NCBI GenBank assembly: GCA_963920525.1
Contig: OY986438.1
Location: 45,953,288-46,017,287, forward strand
Reading direction: 5' to 3'
Length of the DNA stretch: 64,000 nt
DNA from: Dichetophora obliterata
Taxonomy: Eukaryota; Arthropoda; Insecta; Diptera; Sciomyzidae
The position numbers and the translations under genes were made by a program. Positions 45,040 to 56,099 of the stretch are shown piece by piece. The notes under the pieces were generated by a model that saw only the letters and a program-made list of their open reading frames with translations, was not told the origin of the DNA and did no database searches. Positions within the stretch are counted from its first letter, which is position 1. Every line of letters begins with the position of its first letter.

Positions 45040-47905
45040 GTTTAAGTGAAGAAAATGTTTTTGAGCCAGCGCTGGGCAAGTGCATCGAAAGTGTTATGTA
45101 GATTCCTCCTCCTCCTCATCTCTACAGATTCTGCAAAAGTCGTTGTGCGGGTATGTTTAATCTTTAAGTGTGCCTGCCAATGAGGCAGTGCCTCGTCAGG
45201 ATCCCTATCATGGTGCTATTGTGTTCTCTACTGAGAGAAATGAGTTCTTTTGAACGCTTAAGATTGAGTTTAGGTCAGATTTTCCTTGTTATATTACAAG
45301 TGTTACCTGCTGACCATCTATTGTTGGTTTTGATGCAGGATAACTCATGTGTAAGGAGTTTACATGTGGTAAGAGGAATACCAAGGTTTGTCTTGTCTAA
45401 AGATAGTTGTTTGGTAGTACCTGTACGAGCGAGTTCATCTGCTTTACAGTAACCTCGAAAATCCCTATGTCCAGGAATCCAGCAAAGAAGGATTTTGAGC
45501 TGATCTGCCATCTCGTTTAGAGATCTGCGGTAGTTTAGAACTGTTTTAGATGTTATTTCAATAGTTGCAAGAGCTTTCAAAGCAGCTTCACTGTCAGAAA
45601 GTATGCAAATATCCGTAGAAGATATTTTATTTACCTGAAGCCAAGTTAACGCTTCATGTATAGCAGCGATTTCAGCTTGAAATACACTGCAGTGGTCAGG
45701 AAGCTTCTCTTCCCTAGGTAACTCAGGGAGAAGTTTTCTAATGCAAGAATGTCCTAGTACACCTTTTTTCCACTGGGAGGTGGCTTCTTGGCGGATGGCC
45801 GTATTAGAGGCCATCTGTTTAGCTAGGATATCCAGTGGTGTAAGATGGTTTCTTATGCGTCTGTCGGAGTGGTTCTTAGGGCTCCAGTGATGCACAGTTC
45901 CGCTGATTTTTGAACTTTACGAAGAAGGTTAAGGTGAGTCTGTTTTTCGAGTGCATGCCACCAGACAATAGCACCATATAGCAAGATTGGCCTTACAACT
46001 GCTGTATATAGCCAGTGAGTAACACTTGATTGTAAGCCCCATTTGCTACCTACCGCCTTTTTGCATGAGAATAGGGCAATATTCGCTTTTTGGCTCTCTC
46101 GAGCAGATTGGGTTTCCAGTTTAGTTTCCTATCCTGTATAAGGCCAGGTATTTTGCTAAAGAAGCTTAGTCTTGTGTTTCTCAGTTTAGAAGGACTAATA
46201 AGAGGCACATTGTGTTTTCTGGTGAAAATCACTAACTCAATTTTATTAAGATTAACGCTGAGCACACAGCTGATAGCCCAGTTGGCTAGAGTATATAGGC
46301 AGTTTTGCATAATGTCTCGAAGAGTAGATATATATTTTGCAGAGGTAACAATAGCAACGTCATCAGCATTAGATATCACCCTGCACCCCTCTAGTTCTAG
46401 TTTAACTAACAGTTCATTAGCTGCTAAATTCCAGAGTAGAGGCGATAGAACCCCTTCCTGAGGGGTAACTCTTGGTACAGATCTTAACGTGGATGCCGCT
46501 CCAAATTTTGCACTTATAATCCTGCCAACTAGCATTTGATTTATGAGTGCTATCAGTGCGGCATCCACCCCAAGCTCCGTCAGCGCATTGGTGATAGCTC
46601 TTGCCTCGAAATTATTAAAGGCTCCTTCTAAATCAATGAAGGCTATCATTGTATATTCCTTCAGATGGAGGGATCATTTCAATGATGGAGATTATGGAGT
46701 GGAGAGCTGTTTCCATGGATTTAACTTTGGTGTAAGCATGTTGTGCTACAGATAATGGCTTCTTTTCTATCATGGATCTCAAGTGAATGTCAATTAAATT
46801 CTCGAGGATTTTTAGAAGAAAAGATGAGAGACTAATTGGTCGAAGTTCTTTTGGGTTAACGTGTGAGCATTTTCTTGCCTCAGGAATAAATATAACCTTC
46901 ACATTACGCCATCGCATGGGAATGTGGTTTAGGTAAAGGCAGCATGGTAGATCAACAAAAGCCGCTCCTTAATGATACCATACGACTTTTTAATTTCTAT
47001 GGGAGCTATACCATCTGGTCCTTGTGACTTCAATGGTTTAAAGCTACTAATTGCCCATTCGAGCTTTTTTGTGAGAGTATTTTTAGAGATCTGTTCACAG
47101 ATGGTAATTGATATTCCTGAATTGAAGCACTACATATCTCTGAACATCTCAGGAAGTGGGTTTCTACTAAAAAAATCAGAGATTCCTCACTGCTGGTGGT
47201 CCAAGTACCATCTTCCTTTTTCATGAATCTTGGATTGGAGGGAGCCTTAGATAGAATTTTCCTAAGCCTTGATGCCTCAGAGGTCTGTGAGATATTTTCA
47301 CAGAAGATCCTCCAGGACTGTCTTTGTGCTTTTCGTAATTCATTCTTTTATTCGTTGAGAGCTGTTTTATAATTTGACCACGTATCTGTGGATCTTGTGA
47401 CCTTTGCCCTATTGAAAAGTTTTCTGTTTTTCCGGAGATCTTCTTGTCCCTTATGCCACCAAGTGGGCTTTTGCTCCCCCCTCAATGTTTTAAGCGGACA
47501 AGCGGTATCTAGATCTTTATTTAGCGAGTTAGTGAGACTACCAACTAAGTTGTCTAAATATTGTTTATTGGAAGGACGGTTAGGTGGTCCATTTGAGAGA
47601 TCTGTTCTTAATGTATTTATATAAAGATCCCAGTTGACTTTTTTAAGAATGCGAAATTCGCATGATCTCGTGTCAAAGTTATCAACATCAAAGAGAAAAT
47701 ATGTATCTATGGTCTGAAAAAAGTGTTCCTTAGAAACTCTCCAGTTTGTTATCCGATTAGATATATGGTCAGATGCAAGGGTAATATATAGAATTTTTTG
47801 CTCATTACTTATTGTGAAGGTGAGTTCAATACCTACATTACTTATATTAAGATTGGTTGTAAGGATAAAATCAAATAGACTCACCCCGATGAGACATCAG
47901 GTATA
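45040..47905 (-). mobile_element. 5'-truncated LOA-like LINE with RNase H
   Basis: From the end of the endonuclease through reverse transcriptase, RNase H and a C-terminal zinc knuckle, in that order on the reverse strand. Having RNase H after the reverse transcriptase is typical of the LOA and I groups. Confidence 0.83.
45060..47905 (-). pseudogene. LINE ORF2 pseudogene: endonuclease end, RT, RNase H, CCHC
   Basis: The frame 47884-47348 starts with the last part of the apurinic-type endonuclease (SLFDFILTTN, then the SDH motif as ASDHIS). RT pieces follow: NPKELRPISLSSFLLKILE (about 46850), MIAFIDLEGAFNN (motif A, about 46640), GVLSPLLWNLAANELL, and SNADDVAIV (about 46370), where the usual tyrosine of YADD is asparagine. 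RNase H follows in 45895-45275: VFQAEIAAIHEAL, LSDSEAALKAL and CWIPGHRDFRGYCKADELAR, keeping the glutamate and two aspartates; the first TDGS aspartate is not visible in frame. Past a frame break, FCRICRD and HFRCTCPAL (about 45140-45070) form a terminal zinc knuckle. Stops and frame changes inactivate the gene. Confidence 0.83.
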
Positions 47906-48189
47906 AAAAACACTTAATTTATTAATTTACCACATTTTTTCTCACCTATTTAAATTATTTTTATCATGTATATTTGTCAATGCAGACAAAAACAAAAATA
48001 TGGTAAAAATAGCATAGGTACAAATAATTACAGAATTTCATAACCTAAAAACCGGTGCAGTTAGTGGGAAAGTTCTATAAAGCCCTTTTTCGGCTATATC
48101 ATACAATTTTATTATTTTTTTTTAAGTTTTTAACCTTTGTCGACCTTTTTAACCTTTTTCATCATGGACAGCATGAATGGTGGTATTCT

Positions 48190-48710
48190 CTTAGCTAAAG
48201 CTGTCAGTTCTTTAAAAAGCTGAAAACAGATCGTTTCTCATCATTATTAAATTTAATTTTTAATAAAAATACTGCGAAGAAGGATATATTGGCTATGAGG
48301 AAAGGAAAAATTGCGGATGAATTGCGCAATAGACTTGAAATTAGAGTACACCAACAGATAGCGGGATATGGAAATGCTTATGATGCAAATGCAGCGAGAA
48401 CATTTTTCGATAGAAATTACATAACAGCTGAGGTAGCAGGTGTTGATGGAGAGATCATCAAAAGGTTGAAAGTCATCCCCAATGTCATGTCTTACAGGGA
48501 AAAGTACGGGATATTTGTAACAGAAACAGCTGATTTGATTAAAACAAATATCCTGAAAATATCACACTTTATGCAGTGAAGCATAAAGTCTAAGCGAAAG
48601 GAAAAGACATTATAGAATATCAGTCGTTATCAATTGGAGAATTGTCCGACGAAGCACAGGAATCCAAAATAAATACTATAAAAAATACAAATACTTAAAT
48701 ACCTTTAAGG
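48190..48710 (+). pseudogene. Broken copy of an uncharacterised insect protein family
   Basis: An open part at 48289-48579 carries GYGNAYDANAARTFFDR and then a helix-rich stretch with EIIKRLKVIPNVMS. After a stop and a frame change, GKDIIEYQSLSIGELSDEAQ lies at about 48600-48665. I recall proteins of unknown function in many insect and cnidarian genomes with a GYGNxNxGNTARxFF start, an SVHKVLIHG segment and an IGQLSEEAQE segment, often in repetitive DNA. The middle segment is damaged here (VKHKV before the stop). The function is unknown; its multicopy nature suggests a transposon-borne gene, but I cannot prove that from this window. Confidence 0.5.
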
Positions 48711-49399
48711 TTTCTTGAAAATGCAAAACGAGAATCTCTTCAATATGTTGACTAATAATTATAATAATAGGTCTATAAACTATTATAATAGGTCCCATAA
48801 TCAGACTCAAGAATTTCTTCATTAAAGAATGCCAGAACTCAAAAAGATTTGGAAAAAAATTTCCGCGGTAATGTTAAAATTATTTGATAACTTTGTGAAT
48901 ATCGATGAATGTTTTAAACATAATTAGGACTTCTTTTTAAATTGTAGTTCTTATTTAAAATTTGATTTTATTCTAAAAATTTTTTGTTCGAAAATTTTTG
49001 TTTGTACTTTTTAAATAAATTTTTTTAAGTTTATTTTATTTGAAAAAAGATATCAAGTAGGAAACGTGATAAAAATGGAGTTCTAAATATTAAATAATCT
49101 TGGTTTCTGTTATGTTTTGAGACAATATTTTTTGCTGTGGAAAATTTTTAGTTGTTTTTGAATTCATGTTGATAAACCATTAAACAGATATAATTCATGT
49201 TTTTCATCAGCTTTATAGTTTGCATAGTTTTTTTTCACCTTTCAGAAAGCCTACCTTCAAAATGTAATTTCTCAGCATCCTGTCAAATCTCATTTTGTAA
49301 AAAAGAGGTGTTGTCATCATCGACATTTCTCAATTCGTTCAGATGTAATAATTCTTGCAACGAGAATTACTAGATCGAGCCACTGAGCGTAGGCAACAT

Positions 49400-49816
49400 G
49401 CATTCTTTAATATTTATTTTATAATATTTTTAACTCTTAAAATATTATAAATTCTTTTGATAAAATGTTGAATAATATTTAATACATTTTGGAATACTTT
49501 TAGAATGCAGTGTTTGGTTTGGTTAGGCTCTTATGCATGTTTATAATATCTTTTTACATGTGGCTTAACAGAGCAGTTGTGAGAGCGATTAACTTGTGAC
49601 ATATACACGTAGTGGGTTCAAGTCCCATAGGTTTTGTTATTTTTAATTTTTATCGAAAAAATTTTAATACAAGCACTTATTAAGATTAGATCCCATGTGT
49701 GAGCAAAACCCAATTTGTATATTTGAGTCGACTGAATCATAATACGGTTTCAATGGCATAATGAAAAAAAAAATACAGGATTTACTAGAACTTAGTCCAA
49801 AATTTTTGAACGTGTA
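49400..49816. repeat. Repeat with tRNA-like segment and CACGTTCAAAAATTTTGGACTAAG terminus
   Basis: The right end (49788-49816) is the inverted form of the terminus at 14614 and 14802. The left part (49420-49545) is alignable by eye with 14660-14805, including GCAGYGTTYRGYTTGGTT. Between them, 49571-49635 contains a tRNA-like stretch with B box GGTTCAAGTCCCA. Confidence 0.45.
49571..49635 (+). other. tRNA-like sequence inside a repeat
   Basis: GAGCAGTTGTGAGAGCGATTAA and a B box GGTTCAAGTCCCATAG are spaced like a tRNA gene, but the acceptor stem does not form clearly. Probably a tRNA pseudogene or a SINE head carried by the repeat. Confidence 0.35.
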
Positions 49817-50744
49817 TTAAAAAAAAAACAATTAAACTATTTCACATTATTTCTTTCTTTTGTTTTTTTTGGGTATGTAAGATCTCTTAAAATCTTAAAC
49901 ATGTGTACAAAATAGTGATCCTTTGTGAAGTCCAGTTTCCTAATGACGGTCCTCATAAATTCACCTTAACCCTCTTAAGCCTTAACGTGCAACTCATTGT
50001 CATCTGTATATCAATCAAATGACTCGCCGTCAATCAACGCTTTAACTCACTGGTCACTGATTTTATAGCAAAATGTAAAAATTCTTATAGACGCCGCCAG
50101 CGTCGTCACATAAGAATTAACTCATAATTGTGCTTGTGACGAGCTCAGTTTTAAATTAATTTAAAAAAACTCGATTGAAAACAATAACAAAGAGTATCAT
50201 CTAAGTCGAAGGTTAACTTGTATGGATCATGCTTTTTTTAATTAAATCTTTTGAACGAATTGAATGTGAATAAAATGTAAGAATTGTGAAAGTGTTGGTG
50301 CAGCATCGAACTGCTTGGGGACTAACGATTGTTGACAGCTGGCGCCAGGAAAACTGCGCGCATTCCGTTTATGCTAAAAATATGCAGTTGGGATTAATTT
50401 GATTGAGCTGATTTAAAAAAAAGCATTTTTTTTTAATTATATGCTAAAGTGAACACTTTTAGAGATAAGTTGAGGTGGATTCTTGTTGAGATGATTCTTA
50501 AAATTACTGTTTCTTATATAAGACTCTCAATCCAACCAAAAATTTTGATGCAAAGAGTACATGCATTCTTAGGAACACTGCTTCCAGAAGACTTTCTATA
50601 GATCCAATTGTGCTTCTTCTTCTTGGTCTTATCAAGAAGTGCTTTCAAGAGGTATTCTCATAAACTACTTATGGAGGACATTCAAATAGTATTTAAATTC
50701 AATGATAGTAAAAAACTTATATATAATTATAATATATGTTTTAG

Positions 50745-50945
50745 ATATTTTCCGTGGGCTTTTTTAAACCCCCAACAAAACCCAACCATTTCCAACACCA
50801 AAATGCATTGAAAATCGCGAAAAGAAATATTTTACGTGGGATTTTTTAAACTCCCAACAAAATCCAAACACTTCTCATTTCCAACAACGAAATCGCGAGA
50901 AAAACGGGAAAAAGGATATTTTCCGGTGAGTTTTTGTAATCCTAT
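50745..50945. repeat. Tandem duplication of an approximately 80-bp unit
   Basis: TATTTTCCGTGGGCTTTTTTAAACCCCCAAC (starting about 50748) is repeated as TATTTTACGTGGGATTTTTTAAACTCCCAAC (about 50829), and begins a third time as TATTTTCCGGTGAGTTTTTGTAA (about 50917). In parts the same words (ATTTCCAACA, CGCGAAAA) follow. Confidence 0.6.
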
Positions 50946-51328
50946 GCCATGGAATGCCTTCTTAAAGTTCACCTGGAAAACACCTACTAGCATCTTTTCA
51001 TTGAAAGGCTCAAAGAAATCTTCCAATGAAAAAATTCTGAAATCACTTCTGGAGAAGACTAAGGAAAGCATTATTCCTCCCAATGACATGCATATGTTAA
51101 GAGAATGACCACAAACCATTTCCATTTTGTATGAAAATCATTCACAATCTTGTTATAACACATAATTTTTCAGAGTTTGATACGATTATTTTAAAAACAG
51201 TTTGTGTAAAATGACTTTGGTACAATTTTTATTTTATTTATAGTGCAACTGAGATCAATAACGAATAAAGAAATTTTTAAAAAATGTTTATGCTAAGAAT
51301 ATTTATTTTATTTATAATTATTTTAAAA

Positions 51329-51622
51329 TGTTGATTTTATATGATTTAAATACAAATTCTAAATGTTTGATAGCTTAAATCATACTTGTTTTTAAATACA
51401 AATTCTTGTTCTCAAAAAAAAAAGTTGTTGTTGTTTTTGTTTCTTTGGAAAGATTCGTTAGAACAATTAATTGTTCTAACTTTGACCTTAAGCTCAATAA
51501 ACGATTTTAAACCATCAAAACAACTAGAATTTGTATTTAAAATCAAGTATAATTTAAACTATCAAACATTTAGAATTTGTATTTTAATCATATAAAATCA
51601 ACATAATAAATAACAAGGTCAT
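51329..51622. mobile_element. Palindromic element, most complete copy of the ATTTAAATACAAATTCTA family
   Basis: The left arm (51329-51410) is inverted as the right arm (51509-51622). Each arm carries two related units ending AATGTTTGATAGYTTAAAT and CTAGTTGTTTGAT. The centre holds GTTGTTGTTGTTTTTG and the self-complementary AGAACAATTAATTGTTCT. Partial copies occur at 20066, 20601 and 31769. Confidence 0.7.
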
Positions 51623-52534
51623 TTAGAAAAAACTTCAATTATATTAAAATTCTAAGACAAAGAAAATTAAAGCTTTGACATCAGTGGTCAAAGAAGGATA
51701 TAAAATGTTTAAAAAAAAAACTCAACTTGAAAATATAATATAAGATTTGGTACAAAAACTTACAGCTCTATTCTAACAGAGTTACAAAAGCCACCTCAGT
51801 ATCAATTGATACAGAAGTCATAATTGATACAAATTCGTATTCTGAGAACTTTGAAAAAGCTCTTTTTGTATCAAAAGTGATCAAAGTAGTAACGAGCAGC
51901 ATAGTAGGTCACAAATACGTAAAGAGCCAGAACAAGGAAAATTTCTAAGACTTATATCAATTTTAAAGAATCTGAAGACAAGAATTGATTTATTTAGTGT
52001 ATTAATAAGTTATTTTGCTGCGATTTATCGCTAAACAAATCTGATTGCAGTAACTTAATTGAAGCCAGTGCTTTATAACATCGTTTTATTTTTGTATTAG
52101 TAAGCTTCATTACAACATTTTACTATCAGCATGCATTTATGTATATAATTCTATGCTCGTTGCACAGAACAGCTTTTCACCTTGCTGTGGAGAGTTATAA
52201 AAGCTTTTCGGTTGGGACAGCTTAAACAGAATACGGATCAATAGAGACCAGATCAAAATTATCATATTTTTTCAGTATCAATTGATTGTGACGATGATGT
52301 CAGTATAGAGCTGTTAATGTATGATATATATTTTCCGTTCAAGATATAGTTTTATAGAACTTTGAACAGTAACACTAGTTTCATAGACAATGGCGGTATT
52401 TCATGGAACAATCGAGAGTTTTCAATTAAAGCTTAGTATGCTGTAGGACGAAAATTTTTAGGCATTTAATTTTACTCGCGAAATTTTGGTGTAAACTCAA
52501 CACTAACACATACTTACCATAACGTGTTTGTTGA

Positions 52535-52690
52535 ATGTGTTAGTTAAACATCATTGTTAAATGTCAAATTTCCACCCCAATTAAATGCACGGACATATAA
52601 AAGACAGCGAAATTTTGACATTTCCAGTCATCGTTGTGAACTTTGATGCATTAAAAAAATTTTTTGGTTCAACAGCGTACTAACCAACGA
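52535..52690 (+). promoter_or_regulatory. TATA-containing repeat, copy 2 (candidate solo LTR fragment)
   Basis: GTCAAATTTCCACCCC, GGACATATAAAAGACAGCG (TATA box 52596-52603), AAATTTTGACATTTCCAGTC and GCGTACTAACC follow in the same order and spacing as on the reverse strand at 33345-33500. A CCAGTCA start-site-like sequence lies about 30 bases after the TATA box. No flanking duplicate that would prove an LTR was found. Confidence 0.5.
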
Positions 52691-53031
52691 AAAAAAAAAT
52701 GTCGCTACCTTTTCGCTGTCAAAAACGCAATGCATTTCTTACGGAAGATTTCTTTTCGCTTCTGCTTCTTAAAACCTTCTACTAAGCTTAAAAAGTAAAA
52801 ATACATATTTTCGGTTGAAAAAAATAATTATTAATTCTGTAGATATTTTGATTAATGGAATGTTTTAGTTACCCCTCATATGTTTCTCATTATTTTTTCA
52901 TTAAATTCAATTTAAAATTTTTATTGATAAACAATTCGGATCCAAAAATAAAAAAAAAAAAAAACGATAAAAGTTCGTATAACGAATCTATGTACTATTT
53001 TCATTAATATATACTCATATATATTAAAACT

Positions 53032-53368
53032 GTGGCGGCCGTAGCCTAGTGGGTAGAGTGCGTGGTCGCTAGGCTAAGGAACCGCGGTAGCCTGGGTTCA
53101 ATTCCAGCTCAGACAGAAAATTTTTTCAATTGAATTAATTTTTCTGTTCGGTCGTCACCTCTCTGCTGACAATGGCAAACCTCAGAGAGTAAAAATTGGC
53201 ATGTAAAGCTTCTTGAGAACATAAGCCGTTCGGAGTCGGCATAAAACACGTAGGTCCAGTTCTCGGTCATTTGTGATCAAACATTTAATAACACGCACAA
53301 CACAATTGGTCAATAGAAGTTAGGTCAAAGTCCTTCCAAGGGCTGAAATGGCCAGTCTATTTTTTTTT
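53032..53368 (+). mobile_element. tRNA-derived SINE, best copy, with target duplication
   Basis: The tRNA-like head (GTAGCCTAGTGGGTAGAGTGCG with A box, GGTTCAATTCC B box) is followed by CAGCTCAGACAGAAAA, TTCAATTGAATTAAT, the GACAATGGCAAACCTCAGAG and GCCGTTCGGAGTCGGCAT blocks, GTAGGTCCAGTTCTC, ACACGCACAACACAATTGG, AAGTCCTTCCAAGGGCTG and a T-run. The flanks TATATTAAAACT (53020-53031) and TATATAAAAACT (53369-53380) match at 11 of 12 and are its target duplication. It is colinear with 25071-25409 and with the fragments at 10203 and 19681. Confidence 0.88.
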
Positions 53369-53380
53369 TATATAAAAACT

Positions 53381-56090
53381 TATATACACATTTTTTTCAT
53401 CCTTCAAACCCATTGGTGTACATTCAATCTGTGGTATATTTTCCAATGTTTTGCCATATTTTGAATATTGGAAATCTTTACTTCAAGCCTCTTCAATGCT
53501 CTATCTATAAATAAAACCACACCAGACTTGTTACTTCAGAGACGTAATTTGCATTGTAAGACATGACAATTTGCTTTTTTGTTTATTTTTTATTACATAA
53601 TTGCTCTATATATTTATGAAATCTTACTGCTTCACTTAAACTTTCAACAATTTTACAAAAAATTCACACCACAACAAAATCTTTCGATTTACTCTTATTT
53701 ATTTTCAGCTCAGCACTGATCGCCCTGAATTGGCTTGGGATGCATTTTAGTGTATGAGATAAAGTTTAATAGCCCATATTCACACATTTCCACATAAATA
53801 AAGTGGTTGCATTATTAACTAAACATAAATACTTAAATTTGGTTTGAAATGCTTGAATCAAGCAATTTAACATTTTCCTTATTTAAGTTAAACATTTTTT
53901 AAATACAAGAATATTAAGGGTATTCACTTCGCTACTGAATTTTTCCAAAATGCTGAAATTTACGAAAAATTTAAAAAAATAAATAAAACTAATTAACAAA
54001 CGCGAGAGAGCTTTACGAATGGGCTATAACAAAGGAGTCAACAATAAGTTATCGGTTTTGCTATATCTTTTGAAAATGTTGAAGCTGAGTTGATGTCAAA
54101 ATTTAAAAATGTGCAAGCTATAAACGGCACACAAAAGTTTTATTCTCATCAATAATAGGGTGAATAAAACTCAACGATATTCAGCTTCCGAGGATTTTTT
54201 AATATTGTACATCAGCTGATGAAACCATTATAACTTTTTTTGTTTTGCGACCGGTTTTTAAACTTCTTGGCACAAAATCAGTTAGAATTTAATAATCTTC
54301 AATATGGCAATCTTGAAACAAAATTTTGTTCACCTTTTTACAAATAAAAGTAAAAAAAAATTAAAAATATTTTTTTTTTCGGTATTTACCAGTTTTCCCT
54401 ACCAAGGTCAAGTGTAAGGTCATGGAAACTTATGAATAAACTGTTTGTCCTTATCAGACAAACCATTTTTCAGATTAAATTTTGCAAATATCTTTCCCGT
54501 TATAAAATTTATAGGCGATAAATTGCCTCAAAATAATAAGGTATGTGCACAAAAATTGAAATTGCGAAAAAACATATAAAAGCTCCATCATTAAATTGTG
54601 TTTGACTTAAAGGCATCATTCTTCTTGAAATTTAAAAAATAAAAAATCGAAAAAAACTACGCGTTTTTTGAGAAATTAATAAATTTTTTTTAAACATGTT
54701 CATTCTAACATCCAAAATTTTAAAATTATACATTTTTACCAAAAACTACTTTCCAATACCTTTCTAACCGTACCCTATTTATAAAAATTGGATTACAACT
54801 GACGTAGATACAACTAAATAAAAAATTTTCCAATTCTGGCGTTTTCGGACGATTAGCAGAATTGAGAGGTCAATAACTTTTTAACGAATGGCGATAAAAA
54901 AAAATATATGAACTTATGTTCTTAGAATTTTAATAGGAACCTATAGCCGAAAAAGAAGACAAATCGAAAGCCATGAGGTCAATTTTTGAAAAAAGTGTTG
55001 CGTTGTGCGTGGAACGGGCGACAGGTAGTGCAGACTTAAAACATTTCATAACAGACTTGTTTATGAAGAATACATCATTTTTATTTTTTTGTATTATTTC
55101 TAAATTTGTATTAGTATGTAATATTTTTTTTTAAAAATTTTCTATGAGGTCCAGAACGATTTTTTTAAAAAAAAATTTATATAAAAAACTTATTAATTTT
55201 AAAGAAAAAATTTCTTTTTTTAAAAAAATCATTTCACTCAATTTAACGTTTATTACGAGTATTTGGCCCAAAAATCAAGAAATTTTTACAAGCCGTTACT
55301 TACCAAAATTAATTTTACTAAAACAGTGGCCTAAAACTAAATTATTTGTAACTCATTGAAAAAAAAACTTAAAAAAATTGCTATTTATTTTTTTTCATAT
55401 AAACTTCAATAATATGCATAAAAGATATACAAATTACGACTTCTTGTTTTAGGTGGCTAGTTTCACGAATTTTCACTAAATGGAAAAATGTCTTCAAATT
55501 TTATTTTTTTTTATCTTTTTTCCTACTGTAACAGTGTGTAAAAATTTATGTCCTCGATGGGGTTTGAGTACAGACGTTATAAGTACCATGTCAAATGTCA
55601 TAAAAGCCAAAGTCTTGAAATCAAATGTGCATCTGTTAGATGGTCAAACTAATGATCAGACAGATATGAAAGAAGTAAAAATGTGGAGGTGCTCTTTCAA
55701 CCTTCTGTTTTTCAGTTTTTTTTTTACTGTCCCGTAACGGTAATTTTTTTTTCACTAAGCAACATTTCAGCTTGTGTCTTAAGTCTTTTGTTTAGTTTCA
55801 ATTTTGCCAATCTTGCTTAACACATAGTTTAACTGAAGTCCATCAATTCTACAAAGAACTTTAGCTAATTTAAAATGAATCGATTATTTTATTACACAAT
55901 CTGTACCAACCAATCTGTAATACCAGCATTTAAAGTATTTACATGCATTTAGACATGTAAGTTGAGACACAACTAATGACAAAGCATGAAAATTCCTGCT
56001 TAATGTGTTGCTGTTTTCCATCAAGAATCTGCCAGCTCAACCCTATAATCGATCATTCTTAATTATTAAGTTGCATAAAACAACTCGGTC
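53381..56090. other. Unassigned AT-rich sequence
   Basis: Poly-A/T-rich DNA with sentences such as TCAATAACTTTTTAACGAATGGCGAT (in parts near 54870-54895) that resemble foldback-element interiors, but no inverted partner was found. Short frames have no recognisable motifs. Confidence 0.35.
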
Positions 56091-56099
56091 AACAAACCG

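Noticed and set aside
51386..51595. 69-codon frame
   Set aside because: Falls inside the palindromic repeat and is a translation of its arms.
53032..53110. Possible functional tRNA gene
   Set aside because: The tRNA-like head is followed by the SINE body, occurs at several loci and has no mature acceptor stem.
53990..55060. Third foldback element
   Set aside because: Wording resembles the interiors of the other foldback elements, but no convincing inverted arm pair was found.
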